The position numbers and the translations under genes were made by a program. 39,247 nucleotides of DNA from the NCBI GenBank assembly GCA_012032475.1, contig JAAUSY010000021.1, positions 1 to 39,247 on the forward strand. The letters are read 5' to 3'. Shown piece after piece: positions 1 through 7,790 of this stretch. Source of the DNA: Chloroflexaceae bacterium (GTDB taxonomy: Bacteria > Chloroflexota > Chloroflexia > Chloroflexales > Chloroflexaceae). The notes below the pieces were generated by a model, which was given only the letters and a program-made list of their open reading frames with translations, was not told the origin of the DNA and made no database searches. Numbering within the stretch: position 1 is the first letter of the stretch; the number at the start of each line of letters is the position of its first letter.

Positions 1-72
1 ACCGCGAGGGGCGTGAGGAAGGCCGCGAGGAAGGCCACCGCGAAGGGCGCGAGGAAGGCCGTGAGGAAGAAC
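1..72 (+). repeat. 12-bp tandem repeat coding for R-E-G-R-E-E-G
   Basis: Imperfect tandem copies of CGCGAGGAAGGC fill the first ~70 bases and encode the charged linker of the truncated first gene. The repeat probably continues upstream of the window. Confidence 0.7.
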
Positions 73-269
73 GAAGCCGCCTGGTGCACCGAACGATTCT
101 CCTGCGCTTCGGCGCGGTGCCGCCCGACCTGGACGCGCACCTGCGCGGCCTGAGCCTGGATGAGCTTGAGGCGCTGTTTGAGGCAGCACTCACCGCACCC
201 TCCCTGGAGGTTTTCCGGGCGCACCTGCCCGCGCAGCGAGGAAATGGAGCAGAGGGGCCGGCTTCATAG
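1..269 (+). CDS. C-terminal fragment of Rpn-family (PD-(D/E)XK) nuclease-like protein
   Basis: This reading frame is open from the left edge (first full codon at base 3) and ends at a TAG at 267-269, so only the C-terminal ~88 residues are present. The visible part starts with a charged run in which R-E-G-R-E-E-G units recur, encoded by a 12-bp DNA repeat, and continues with a helical segment (RTILLRFGAVPPDL, then LSLDELEALFEAAL). This layout is typical of the C-termini of Rpn/PD-(D/E)XK transposase-like nucleases and DUF4351-type proteins, whose catalytic domain would lie upstream of the window. Rpn proteins are DNA endonucleases linked to RecA-independent recombination. An internal ATG at 84 is probably not the true start, because the frame is open through the repeats. 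The family call rests on the tail only. Confidence 0.6.
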   Translation, partial: REGREEGREEGHREGREEGREEERSRLVHRTILLRFGAVPPDLDAHLRGLSLDELEALFEAALTAPSLEVFRAHLPAQRGNGAEGPAS

Positions 270-337
270 CTCACGCCTGAATGTGCTGGTGCTGGTTCTA
301 CTACTGACACGAACGGAAGGGGTTTTGAGAGATTCGT

Positions 338-1486
338 ATGGTTCCACGTGCGTTGTTTCGTATCTTGCAGTGCCCAACCTGCGGGTCGCGGCAGCTCTAT
401 GTCACGGCAGCAGGCGTTCACTGCGCTGGTTGTGCGAACATCTACCCTATCTCCCAGGGCTACCTGGACATGATGCCGCGCAATGCCCAGTTCGGCTACC
501 GTTCTAAATACGTGACTGAAGAGCAGGAGCTTGCCAGCGAACTGGATTACCGCGAACTGGCTCCTCCCCTGCTGGCAGCCGGGGTGCGCCACCGCGCCAT
601 GCAGCGGATGCTGGACCTGCAACCGGGGGATATCGTGCTGGACAACGGCTGTGGCAGTGCGAAATTTGCGGCCTGGAACGCCCACCGGGTTGCCCTGATG
701 GTAGGGAACGACCCGGCCACGCTCTTTGCCGAAGCTGCGGTTGAGCGGGTGGCGCTGGTGAAGGCCGACTCGCGGGTGTTGCCCTTTGCGGATGATAGCC
801 TGGATAAAGCCTTTTCCATTGATGTGCTGGAGCACTTCCCGCGGGAAGTCATAGACGCCTACCTGCGCGAAACCGCACGGGTGCTGCGGCCAGGTGGACA
901 GATGTTCATTTTCTCGAATACCCGCGAGCGCTCCCCCATCCAGCCGGTCATTGACCTCAGCCGCCACCTGGGGCAGGCGTTGGTGCGGGCTGGTCTCTAC
1001 GACTTTGAGCGCGAAGCCCGCCGCAAATCCGACCATCTCAAAGCCCTGGAAACCTGGGACGAGGTGCAGGATACGCTTGCCAGGGCCGGGTTGCGCCCGG
1101 TGCGCGTGGTATTCTGGAACAGCCTGTTCACCACCCTGGTAGAGCACGTGGTGATGAAGCTCGGTGAAGTGGTGGTCGGGGGGAACGGTTGGAGCCGCAA
1201 GCGCCAGCCGGTTTGCAACGAACAGCAGACTGCCGGCCAGACCGGAGCGCAGACCGTCGGGGATCAGAGCATCGGAGCGCGAGAAATACGCGCCCGCCAG
1301 CGGATGCGGAAGCGTCTGGAACGACGAGGCGCAACCTACTATGCGCTCCAGGCAGTCACCCTACTGATGGAACTGGACCTCTGGCTCTTTGGCTGGATGC
1401 GCTCTGGGAGCTACTTTGTTGTGGTTGAGAAAGGCGAGAAAATCGAGCAAGCCGGGCAGGCCGGTGCGGATTTCAGTGACGAGTGA
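338..1486 (+). CDS. Class I SAM-dependent methyltransferase with N-terminal zinc ribbon
   Basis: The protein has 382 residues. Near the N-terminus two CxxC pairs (C12/C15 and C29/C32) form a Trm112-like zinc ribbon. A Rossmann-fold methyltransferase follows: motif I is VLDNGCGSAKFA at about residues 100-110, an acidic post-I strand is VGNDPA, and DVLEHFP with VLRPGGQMFIFSN matches the UbiE/Methyltransf_11 pattern. A basic linker and a hydrophobic C-terminal stretch (about 340-365) may contact the membrane. The stop codon at 1484-1486 lies one base before the ATG of the glycosyltransferase gene, so the two are probably co-transcribed and translationally coupled. Such pairs often modify glycolipids or surface polysaccharides, but the substrate cannot be told. 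The start at 338 has no strong ribosome binding site. Confidence 0.8.
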   Translation: MVPRALFRILQCPTCGSRQLYVTAAGVHCAGCANIYPISQGYLDMMPRNAQFGYRSKYVTEEQELASELDYRELAPPLLAAGVRHRAMQRMLDLQPGDIVLDNGCGSAKFAAWNAHRVALMVGNDPATLFAEAAVERVALVKADSRVLPFADDSLDKAFSIDVLEHFPREVIDAYLRETARVLRPGGQMFIFSNTRERSPIQPVIDLSRHLGQALVRAGLYDFEREARRKSDHLKALETWDEVQDTLARAGLRPVRVVFWNSLFTTLVEHVVMKLGEVVVGGNGWSRKRQPVCNEQQTAGQTGAQTVGDQSIGAREIRARQRMRKRLERRGATYYALQAVTLLMELDLWLFGWMRSGSYFVVVEKGEKIEQAGQAGADFSDE

Positions 1487-1487
1487 T

Positions 1488-2525
1488 ATGCGTATTCTCT
1501 ATGTTTCTCCCATCGGGCGCGGCGGAGTAGATTTCGGCATTCAGAACATCGCCCGCTCGGTGCGAGACAGCGGGGCACAGGCCGAACTGCTCCGGCTGCC
1601 CGAAATCTACAACTTCCTGCCCTTCCTCATACCCCGTGGCCTGCCGGAGCAGTGGTGGCGCGGATTTCATCTCGTCCAGGGACGGTCGCGGCTGGCCTTT
1701 GCGCTGCGGGCGTCGGGGTTGCCCGTGGTTACCACCGTGCATCACCTGACCACCGACCCTGACCTGCTCCCCTATAGCTCCCCGGCGCAGCGGATGTTCT
1801 ACCGCCTGGTGGAGTCGCGCTATGATGGCTGGTCCATCCGCGAGGCCCGTGTGGTTGTCTGCGTGAGCCGCTTCACGCAGCGCCAGGTAGCGCAGACCTA
1901 CGGACGGACCGATACGGTGCTCATCTTCGATGGCATAGACACCGAGGTGTTTGTGCCGGCGCCGGGGTTGGTCCGGCGCGACGACGGCCTGCCACCAAGC
2001 AACGCCCGCATTCGCCTGCTGTTCGTTGGGAACCGCACCCGGCGGAAGGGGTTTGACTTGCTGCCGCGCATTATGGACCGGTTGCCAGAAGACTACGTGC
2101 TCTACTATACCAGCGGGTTCCAGGGGCAGGACCTGGCCCCTCCACACCCGCGCATGTTCCCCATCGGTGCGCCCGGTCGCCGGGAACTGGTAGCGGCCTA
2201 TCAGAGCTGCGATATCGTGCTCTTCCCATCGCGGCTCGAAGGCTTCGGTATCGTCCCTGCCGAGGCGCTGGCCTGTGGCCGCCCGGTCGTCACCACGCAT
2301 ATCAGCGCCCTGCCGGAGGTGGTAGACCACGGGCACAACGGCTTCCTCGCGCCGCGTGACGATGTGGCAAGCTACGCGGCCTATGTGCGGGCCCTGGGGG
2401 AAGATAGGGAACTGCGCCGTCGTTTCGGGGAACATGGCCGGGACAAGGTGGTGCGCACCTTTGGCTATGACCAGCTTGGCACCGGCTTTCTTGCGGTCTA
2501 TCGCCAGATTCTGGCCTGCCATTGA
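1488..2525 (+). CDS. GT-B fold glycosyltransferase (family 4-like)
   Basis: The start was chosen at 1488 because MRILYVSPIGRGG is a standard GT-B N-terminus and lies one base after the methyltransferase stop; an in-frame start at 1389 would overlap that gene heavily. The protein has 345 residues. The N-terminal half has the glycine-rich acceptor domain. The C-terminal half has the nucleotide-sugar domain: RLLFVGNRTRRKG, then the E-x7-E motif EGFGIVPAE (E251 and E259), then GRPVVTTHISALPEVV and HNGFL. GT4-type enzymes transfer a sugar from an NDP-sugar with retention of configuration, usually at the cytoplasmic membrane. Donor and acceptor are unknown. The coupled methyltransferase suggests a methylated glycan or glycolipid product. 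Confidence 0.88.
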   Translation: MRILYVSPIGRGGVDFGIQNIARSVRDSGAQAELLRLPEIYNFLPFLIPRGLPEQWWRGFHLVQGRSRLAFALRASGLPVVTTVHHLTTDPDLLPYSSPAQRMFYRLVESRYDGWSIREARVVVCVSRFTQRQVAQTYGRTDTVLIFDGIDTEVFVPAPGLVRRDDGLPPSNARIRLLFVGNRTRRKGFDLLPRIMDRLPEDYVLYYTSGFQGQDLAPPHPRMFPIGAPGRRELVAAYQSCDIVLFPSRLEGFGIVPAEALACGRPVVTTHISALPEVVDHGHNGFLAPRDDVASYAAYVRALGEDRELRRRFGEHGRDKVVRTFGYDQLGTGFLAVYRQILACH

Positions 2526-2546
2526 TTTGCCCTCATCGCTTGCCCA

Positions 2547-2574
2547 CCATTGCCTGTTCGCCATTGTCTGCTCG
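2547..2574. repeat. 14-bp tandem repeat, two copies
   Basis: CCATTGCCTGTTCG is followed directly by CCATTGTCTGCTCG, just after the glycosyltransferase stop. Similar short tandem repeats sit in other intergenic gaps of the window. No hairpin is obvious. Confidence 0.6.
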
Positions 2575-2611
2575 TCGTCCCCTGCCCGTCATCCTTGTAA
2601 CGAACATACGG

Positions 2612-2617
2612 TATAAT
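2612..2617 (+). promoter_or_regulatory. Possible -10 box for the RsbT-like gene
   Basis: A perfect TATAAT in the only gap upstream of the RsbT-like gene. The nearest TTG-type -35 candidate (2595-2600) is only 11 bases away, so the assignment is weak. Confidence 0.3.
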
Positions 2618-2670
2618 GGCAGGGGGGCACTTCATCTGTAAGCCTGTGGTATCAATTGGTATCAACAGCC

Positions 2671-3078
2671 ATGAGCACGGAAGCTCTGCAAGTCATCTCG
2701 ATTCGTTCCGACCTGGACATCATCGCCGCTCGCATGGCAGCACGAGAAATCGCTCGGAAACTCGGTTTCAGTGCGGTTGACCAGGCACGCATAGCTACGG
2801 CTACCTCGGAGCTTTCGCGGAATATCCTCGTCCACGCCGAAGAGGGCAATGTCACCATCAGGGAGATTCACGCTCACAACAAGCGCGGCATTGAACTCAT
2901 CTTTGAGGACAAAGGGCCGGGGATTGCCAATGCCAACGGGCTTGCCCAGGATGACACCGTGGCTCCTGGCAAAAGCGGCTTCGGGTTGTCCGGGTCGCGC
3001 CGCCTGATGGATCAGATGGACATCGAAACTACCATCGGTGTGGGCACCAGAATTATCTGCCAGAAATGGCTTCGCTAG
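2671..3078 (+). CDS. RsbT/RsbW-like anti-sigma factor serine kinase (HATPase_c_2)
   Basis: The protein has 135 residues from the ATG at 2671; an in-frame TTG at 2656 is a less likely start. It is a stand-alone GHKL ATPase domain. The N-box is ATSELSRNILVHA (E47, N51), G1 is EDKGPGIA, and the G2/lid region is KSGFGLSGSRRLMDQ. These motifs match RsbT, the switch kinase that phosphorylates an STAS-domain antagonist in partner-switching control of sigma factors or stress signalling. No STAS or PP2C partner gene lies beside it, so its target must be encoded elsewhere. A TATAAT at 2612-2617 lies about 55 bases upstream, without a good -35 box. Its last four bases overlap the end of the convergent murJ gene. 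Confidence 0.85.
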   Translation: MSTEALQVISIRSDLDIIAARMAAREIARKLGFSAVDQARIATATSELSRNILVHAEEGNVTIREIHAHNKRGIELIFEDKGPGIANANGLAQDDTVAPGKSGFGLSGSRRLMDQMDIETTIGVGTRIICQKWLR

Positions 3079-4727
3079 ACGTGTTTGAACATCTTGCACC
3101 CCTTCTGCCAGAACCACCGCGCCTCGTCGGACCCGCACCCCGCCGCCACGCCAGCGTAGACCCCGCCCGCTACCACTCCGACCCCCGCCAACCACCCGAT
3201 GAGCGGCAGCAGGTCAGTCTGCCAGGCATATTCGCCATCGAGCGCCAGGAACGCCCACCACCCGGTGGCAATAGATCCCTCCCGCATCGCCCACAGCACC
3301 AGGGCCAGTGCCAGCGTTGCCAGCACCGATGCTCGCACCGACCGCCAGAAACCGCGGTCGCGCCATATCCCCGACCCCTGCCGCGCCAGCACCCGCGCCA
3401 GCACCCATGCCTCAAGGTTGTTGGCGACGCTGAAGGCCAGCGCCAGCGCCCCGACGCCGCCACCGAGATGCAGCGCCAGGATGCCCAACCCCAGGTTCAG
3501 CCCGACCTGGAGCATACCCACCAGCACTGGTATCCACGTCTGCTGGCGGGCGTAGAAGGTGCGGATGAGGATTTCAGAGAGGGAGAAGGCCGGCAGCGCT
3601 GCTGCATAGCCCGGCAGCGGCATCACGGTGTAGGCCAGCGAAACCTGGTCGAAGGCCCCGCGCTGAAAGAGCAACCGCACCAGAGGAACCGCCAGCACGA
3701 TCAGCGCTATCATTGCGGGCAGTGTCAGAAAGAGAATGATGCGCACGGTGCGGCGCACGCGGTCTTCCAGTTCGTGCTGCCGGCCCTCGGAGAAGAGCCG
3801 CGCCAGGCGCGGAAAGGCAACGGTGCTCAAGCTGAGCGAGAAAATGCCATAGGGCAGCAGCATCAGTTGATAGGCGTAGTCCAACCCGGCCAACCGCTCG
3901 GCTCCCATCACCAGGCGGGCCGTCAAAGCTCCCGTCACCAGGATGCTGACCTGCGCGGCAGCCTGCCCCACCACCCGTGGCCCCATCTGCCACGCAACCG
4001 TGCGGAGTTCGGTCAGACCGCGCCCGAACGTTGGCCGCACCCGCATACCCATGGCCCACAGGCCCGGAAGCTGCACCAGCAGGTAGAACCCTGCCCCGAT
4101 GATGACGCCCCACGCCAATCCCCAGATACCCCACCACGGTGCGAACAGCAGTGCCCCGCCGATGATGCCCAGGTTGTAGAGCGCCGGAGCCAGCGACGGC
4201 AGGACAAAGTGGTCCCGTGCGTTCAGGGTTGCCATTGCCAGCCCCCCCAACCCGAGCAGCAGCGGCGAGAGCAAAAAGAGCTGTACCAGGTGGGATGTCA
4301 GTTCCAGGTTCAGCGTGCGCCCGGCCAGGTCTTGCGGGCCATAGAGCAGCACGAGCGATGGAGCCGCCACCCCGACGAGGATGCTTGCCAGCACCAGCAG
4401 GGTCAGTGCCCAGGTGACGACGGCGTTGAACAGTTGCCAGGCTCGTGCGGCCCCGTCGCGGTCCCAGACCTGGATGAACACCGGGATGAAGCTGCTCCCA
4501 AGCGCCCCACCGATGATGACCATATAGAGCATGTCGGTCACTTTGAAGGCGGCCCGATAGGCTCCCAGGTCGGCGCTGGTGCCGAATTGCGCCGAGATGA
4601 CGACCTCGCGGAGCAACCCCGTTGCCCGACTCAGGAGATAGCCGCTCATGACGACCAGGCTGTTGAGCCATGGGCCGCGTACCCGACGGAGATGTGACGT
4701 CAGCGAAACCAGCCAGGATAGTTGCAC
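3075..4727 (-). CDS. murJ: Lipid II flippase MurJ (MviN family)
   Basis: The protein has 550 residues and many hydrophobic segments, consistent with the 14-helix MOP-superfamily fold. The N-terminal signature is visible: SRATGLLREVVISAQFG, followed by DMLYMVIIGGALGSSFIPVF, which corresponds to the conserved MurJ region that ends in aFvPvf. Basic residues in the first helices fit the anionic lipid II cavity. MurJ moves lipid II across the cytoplasmic membrane for peptidoglycan synthesis. The start is the GTG at 4725-4727, preceded by a good ribosome binding site (GAAGGA, 8-base spacing); the next in-frame ATG would cut into helix 1. The gene converges with the RsbT-like gene (4-bp overlap) and diverges from rpsT, whose -35 box lies over this start codon. 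Confidence 0.92.
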   Translation of the reverse strand: MQLSWLVSLTSHLRRVRGPWLNSLVVMSGYLLSRATGLLREVVISAQFGTSADLGAYRAAFKVTDMLYMVIIGGALGSSFIPVFIQVWDRDGAARAWQLFNAVVTWALTLLVLASILVGVAAPSLVLLYGPQDLAGRTLNLELTSHLVQLFLLSPLLLGLGGLAMATLNARDHFVLPSLAPALYNLGIIGGALLFAPWWGIWGLAWGVIIGAGFYLLVQLPGLWAMGMRVRPTFGRGLTELRTVAWQMGPRVVGQAAAQVSILVTGALTARLVMGAERLAGLDYAYQLMLLPYGIFSLSLSTVAFPRLARLFSEGRQHELEDRVRRTVRIILFLTLPAMIALIVLAVPLVRLLFQRGAFDQVSLAYTVMPLPGYAAALPAFSLSEILIRTFYARQQTWIPVLVGMLQVGLNLGLGILALHLGGGVGALALAFSVANNLEAWVLARVLARQGSGIWRDRGFWRSVRASVLATLALALVLWAMREGSIATGWWAFLALDGEYAWQTDLLPLIGWLAGVGVVAGGVYAGVAAGCGSDEARWFWQKGCKMFKHV

Positions 4728-4750
4728 CGGGTAGGTCCTTCTGCTATAAT
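4722..4750 (+). promoter_or_regulatory. rpsT promoter, extended -10
   Basis: TTGCAC (4722-4727), a 17-base spacer and a perfect TATAAT (4745-4750) preceded by TGC. The transcript would have a leader of about 50 bases before the rpsT start. The -35 box overlaps the GTG start codon of the divergent murJ. Confidence 0.7.
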
Positions 4751-4807
4751 GTTACGTTGTTATCCTGACCAGGAAGGCGAAGATAAGCGGAAAAGAGGTT
4801 CATTACT

Positions 4808-5074
4808 TTGGCAAACACCAGTTCAGCAAAAAAGCGTATTCGTTCGAATGAACACCGGCGGCTACGAAACCAGATGTACAAATCACAGGTCAAGACGCTC
4901 ATCCGAAAGGCGGAGCAGACTATCCTGAGCGGCACCCCGGACGAAGAAGCCGTGCGTGCGGCTATCATCAGGCTGGATAAGGCCGCGGTGAAAGGGATTA
5001 TCCACAAGAACAATGCGGCCCGCCGCAAGTCGCGGCTGATGAGAAAGTTCAACCTGTCCCTGCAAGGGGGGTAG
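4808..5074 (+). CDS. rpsT: 30S ribosomal protein S20
   Basis: The protein has 88 residues, the usual length for S20. It begins with [20 protein letters not shown], a near-match to the family N-terminus, and ends in the typical basic stretch [18 protein letters not shown]20 is a primary 16S rRNA-binding protein of the small subunit body. The start codon is TTG at 4808. Rare starts are known for rpsT in some bacteria, where they limit initiation and support autoregulation. AAGAGG at 4793-4798 gives a correctly spaced ribosome binding site. The gene converges with holA, 38 bp downstream. Confidence 0.97.
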   Translation: MANTSSAKKRIRSNEHRRLRNQMYKSQVKTLIRKAEQTILSGTPDEEAVRAAIIRLDKAAVKGIIHKNNAARRKSRLMRKFNLSLQGG

Positions 5075-5112
5075 TCAGTCGGGCGGCCATCGCTGCTTGC
5101 CGCTGTCTGCCC

Positions 5113-6063
5113 CTACCCGTCGCACACGTCCATGACCAGCACTTCCAGGGCCGGTTCCACCAGCACCCGCCCGGTCTTGCTAGCGTGGTCGAGTTCGAGC
5201 AGGCGGTGGTGGAAAGTCTCCAGTTCGTCGGTGCGAAACCTGAGCACTTGTTCGAGCGCTTTTCGCACGACAAAGGGCTTCTGGTGGAGGTGGGTGGCTA
5301 TCTCGTCCGGGCGCATGCGGTGGGCCGCCATCTCCCTCGTCGCCAGCAGGATACGCACCTGCCGGGCCAGCATAAACAGGATATAGGTGGGAGCCTGCCG
5401 TTCGGCCAGGAGGTCCCGGAGGCTTCCCAACGCCCGTCCGCCATCGCGCTGGCTCAGATGGTCAATGAAGGCAAACAATTGGTGCTCGTGCTCATCCTGG
5501 ACCAGGGTAGAGACCACTTCGGTGGTAATACGCCCGCCACGCCCGACGAAGCAAGCCAGTTTGGTCAGTTCAGTCACCAGGGAGCGGCTGTCGGTGCCAA
5601 CGTATTCTACCAGGTGGTGCGCCGCGTCCCAATTGAGCCGGGCATCGAGCGCGGTCGCCTGGCTCGTGAGCCATCGGGAGAGATCTTCCCCCTGCCGCGG
5701 GACGCATTCCTGCACCTGCCCATGCTGCTTCAGGTAGGAGAAGAGCAGGTTGCGCCGGTCCACCGTCTCGCTTTCGACCAGGACCAGGTGACAGGTCGGG
5801 GGGACTTCTTCAAGGAACGCCCGAAAATCGTCGCGGGGCTTGCCGGCTTTGAGGTACTTCAGGGCGTCGGTCACGACGACCAAGCGGTGTTCGGCCAGGA
5901 AGGGGAGGATTTCGCACGCCACGCGCAGGTCGGTCAGGTTGAGCTTGCGCCCATCGAATGTGGCGCAGTTGAGGTCTGCCGTGTCTGTCGGTAGGGTGGC
6001 CCGCAGTGCTGCGACGGCTTCACTGCGAAGAAACTCATCGGGACCGTAGAAGAGGTAGAGCAT
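5113..6063 (-). CDS. holA: DNA polymerase III subunit delta
   Basis: The protein has 316 residues from the ATG at 6063. The N-terminus MLYLFYGPDEFLRSEAVAALRA matches the delta-subunit family, whose P-loop is degenerate (LFYGPDEFL). The typical middle motifs follow (FLAEHRLVVVTDA, then LVLVESETVDRRNLLFSYLKQHG), and the C-terminal collar has LLAERQAPTYILFMLARQVRILL. Delta is the wrench of the clamp loader: it opens the beta clamp and binds gamma/tau and delta-prime. A longer in-frame GTG start at 6099 is possible, but the added residues do not resemble the family. A minus-strand extended -10 (TGGTATCAT, 6264-6272) could serve it from a long leader. The rpsT-holA neighbourhood is common in bacteria. 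Confidence 0.93.
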   Translation of the reverse strand: MLYLFYGPDEFLRSEAVAALRATLPTDTADLNCATFDGRKLNLTDLRVACEILPFLAEHRLVVVTDALKYLKAGKPRDDFRAFLEEVPPTCHLVLVESETVDRRNLLFSYLKQHGQVQECVPRQGEDLSRWLTSQATALDARLNWDAAHHLVEYVGTDSRSLVTELTKLACFVGRGGRITTEVVSTLVQDEHEHQLFAFIDHLSQRDGGRALGSLRDLLAERQAPTYILFMLARQVRILLATREMAAHRMRPDEIATHLHQKPFVVRKALEQVLRFRTDELETFHHRLLELDHASKTGRVLVEPALEVLVMDVCDG

Positions 6064-6284
6064 AGACCACGCACGCTTTGCGCTCCGGTAAAGCTCCACC
6101 GCTGTCGTGAGATGGGTTTGTTTCGAACCTGCGAAAAGCAGGTGGGTGCCCGTCCGTGAACTCCACGGCCCGCCGTGTCCTTCACTTTAGCACGAGGCTC
6201 CCATTTGGTACTGTGTTGGCCCGAAACAAATACCACCTCACGTACAGGGCAGAGCCTACTACGATGATACCACAGGGAGCGGTA

Positions 6285-6644
6285 TTATGCAACGGGGGGG
6301 AGTCTCTCCCGCTGTATGGCTATCCTGTGGGCTTTCGTGGCTTTTGCGGCTTTCCGGTCTCCGGATGTTTCTGGGATCTTTCGGGTCTTTGCCCGAACCG
6401 GTGGATGCGTCCCCAGCCGTAGTTCTTGCTCTCGTAGCATCTCGCGCCGTTCGCCACGGTAGGTGCGCCAGCCGACCCATACGAGCAGCGGCAGCACCAG
6501 CGGCCACCATTCTGCAAACACGGCAACGCTGCGACGGAAGTTCAGGATAACCCCGAAGAACGGCAGCAACCCCACCCGTTCGCGCACCACCTGGCGCACA
6601 TCCCCCGGTACCCGGTCCAGCCATGATAGCAGTAGAAGAGACAT
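6285..6644 (-). CDS. Small hypothetical membrane protein
   Basis: I do not recognise a family. The frame encodes 119 residues, with a hydrophobic stretch at about 46-60 (WWPLVLPLLVWVGW) and a weaker one at about 24-36. It is followed by a basic, charged C-terminal tail rich in R, K, E and P, so the most likely product is a membrane-anchored protein with a cytoplasmic tail. The start is supported by a strong ribosome binding site: AAGGGGG on the minus strand ends 5 bases before the ATG at 6644. It lies between holA and the pentapeptide-repeat gene, all on the minus strand. Nothing indicates a function. Confidence 0.55.
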   Translation of the reverse strand: MSLLLLSWLDRVPGDVRQVVRERVGLLPFFGVILNFRRSVAVFAEWWPLVLPLLVWVGWRTYRGERREMLREQELRLGTHPPVRAKTRKIPETSGDRKAAKATKAHRIAIQRERLPPVA

Positions 6645-6695
6645 CGTAGCCCCCTTATTTCCGTTTTTCCATTTTCTGTCTTCCGCGAATGTTCG

Positions 6696-7718
6696 CTAGC
6701 GATATTTCTGCACGGCCCCGGACAACATCCGGTGGATGAACGACCACCGGGTTTCGGGGTTATACACGGCTCCGTTCAGTTTAGCCCACCAGAGGTTGGC
6801 CCCCGACAGGTCGGCAGAACGCAAATCGGCTCCATACAGGTTGGCGTGGCGCAGGTCGGCCCCGCTCAGGTTGGCGCGGCACAGGCTTGTTTCGCTCAGG
6901 TTGGCGTGGCGCAAGTCGGCCTCGCGCAGGTCTGCGCCCTCCAGGTCTCTGGCGGTCAGGTCAGCGTAGGTCAGGTCGGCCCCGCGCAGGCTGATGTGCT
7001 TCAGGTCAACCCCGCGCAAATCGCGCCGGCTCAGGTTCAGGCGTCGCCCCAGAATCGGTTGCCAGACCTGGGGGGCATCACCGTCATCGGCCGCGTAGCG
7101 GTCGGTCAGGCTGCGCCAGACCCCGGCCTGTTCCAGCACCTCTGGCGCAACCCCTTCGGTCACGACCACCAGCGGCCCTTCCGCCGGGGGGAGCGTATGC
7201 ATGTCGAGCACCCGCGCCAGGTTGCCCCGGAGGGTGTGGTGGTTCTGCCCGATGAACGCGTCCGATATCATGAGCGGGATGCTATCCTGAGCGCGCAGCC
7301 CCGACAACTGGTCAACCAGGCTCCTGGCAACCCGAAAGCCGGTCCCGCTCGTGTCGGGGTCGGGCAGAATAGCCTGGTCTATCAGGTTGTTGAGGTTTCC
7401 CCGCAGGGACGCCGCGGCGATGCCCCGCAGCACTGCTTCGTCGGCCGGGGCGTCGGAGCCAATGCAGGCCAGCGAAGAATGGCGCTTCTGCTGGATGTTA
7501 CCGCCTTCTGTCGGGACCAGCCCGGTCACCAGCAGTGCCAGCCGGTCGCCAGAACGCTCCAGTCCCAGCGAATGGACCGTATCGTGGACCCACTCGCGTA
7601 TCTTCAACCCCGCGAGGATGGCGGGGTCGCACCGTTCCTGCCCTTCGTGGGTCGCCCGGACCCAGCAGGTGTCGCACACCGGTCCGGTCCCACAGCTATA
7701 GATATAATACTCCATCAT
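6696..7718 (-). CDS. Pentapeptide-repeat protein with uncharacterised N-terminal domain
   Basis: The protein has 340 residues. Residues from about 230 to 325 form a right-handed pentapeptide-repeat helix with the A(D/N)LXX pattern, for example [22 protein letters not shown] split over consecutive units. The first ~225 residues are not recognised: a Cys-containing start ([11 protein letters not shown]), a GNLNNLIDQ stretch and a mixed alpha/beta pattern with no clear catalytic motif. Some pentapeptide proteins mimic DNA and bind gyrase, but many act as scaffolds, and no gyrase-protection evidence is visible. The minus strand carries GGAGGA 10 bases before the first of two ATGs, so 7718 or 7715 is the start. 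It is followed by the small membrane protein gene on the same strand. Confidence 0.85.
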   Translation of the reverse strand: MMEYYIYSCGTGPVCDTCWVRATHEGQERCDPAILAGLKIREWVHDTVHSLGLERSGDRLALLVTGLVPTEGGNIQQKRHSSLACIGSDAPADEAVLRGIAAASLRGNLNNLIDQAILPDPDTSGTGFRVARSLVDQLSGLRAQDSIPLMISDAFIGQNHHTLRGNLARVLDMHTLPPAEGPLVVVTEGVAPEVLEQAGVWRSLTDRYAADDGDAPQVWQPILGRRLNLSRRDLRGVDLKHISLRGADLTYADLTARDLEGADLREADLRHANLSETSLCRANLSGADLRHANLYGADLRSADLSGANLWWAKLNGAVYNPETRWSFIHRMLSGAVQKYR

Positions 7719-7741
7719 GCGCTATCTTCCTCCCAACCGTT

Positions 7742-7790
7742 CGTTACTCGTCACCCATCACTCGTCACCCGTCACCCATCACTCGTCACC
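7742..7790. repeat. ACTCGTCACCCATC-type tandem repeat
   Basis: Imperfect tandem copies of ACTCGTCACCCATC fill the gap between the pentapeptide gene and rqcH. A related CTCATCACC/GTCACC string lies at 19741-19780, upstream of the MTAP-like gene, and a shorter one at about 10451-10460. They look like one class of intergenic low-complexity repeat. Confidence 0.65.

Noticed and set aside
1473-2564. 363-codon minus-strand ORF opposite the glycosyltransferase
   Set aside because: The plus frame has the E-x7-E motif and coupling to the upstream gene; the minus frame shows nothing.
3066-4697. Long plus-strand ORF opposite murJ
   Set aside because: It is antisense to a clear MurJ and its product is a low-complexity H/P/Q/R-rich string typical of a shadow frame in GC-rich DNA.
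7742-7790. CRISPR-like array
   Set aside because: The units are short, adjoin without unique spacers and vary in length, so it is a simple tandem repeat.
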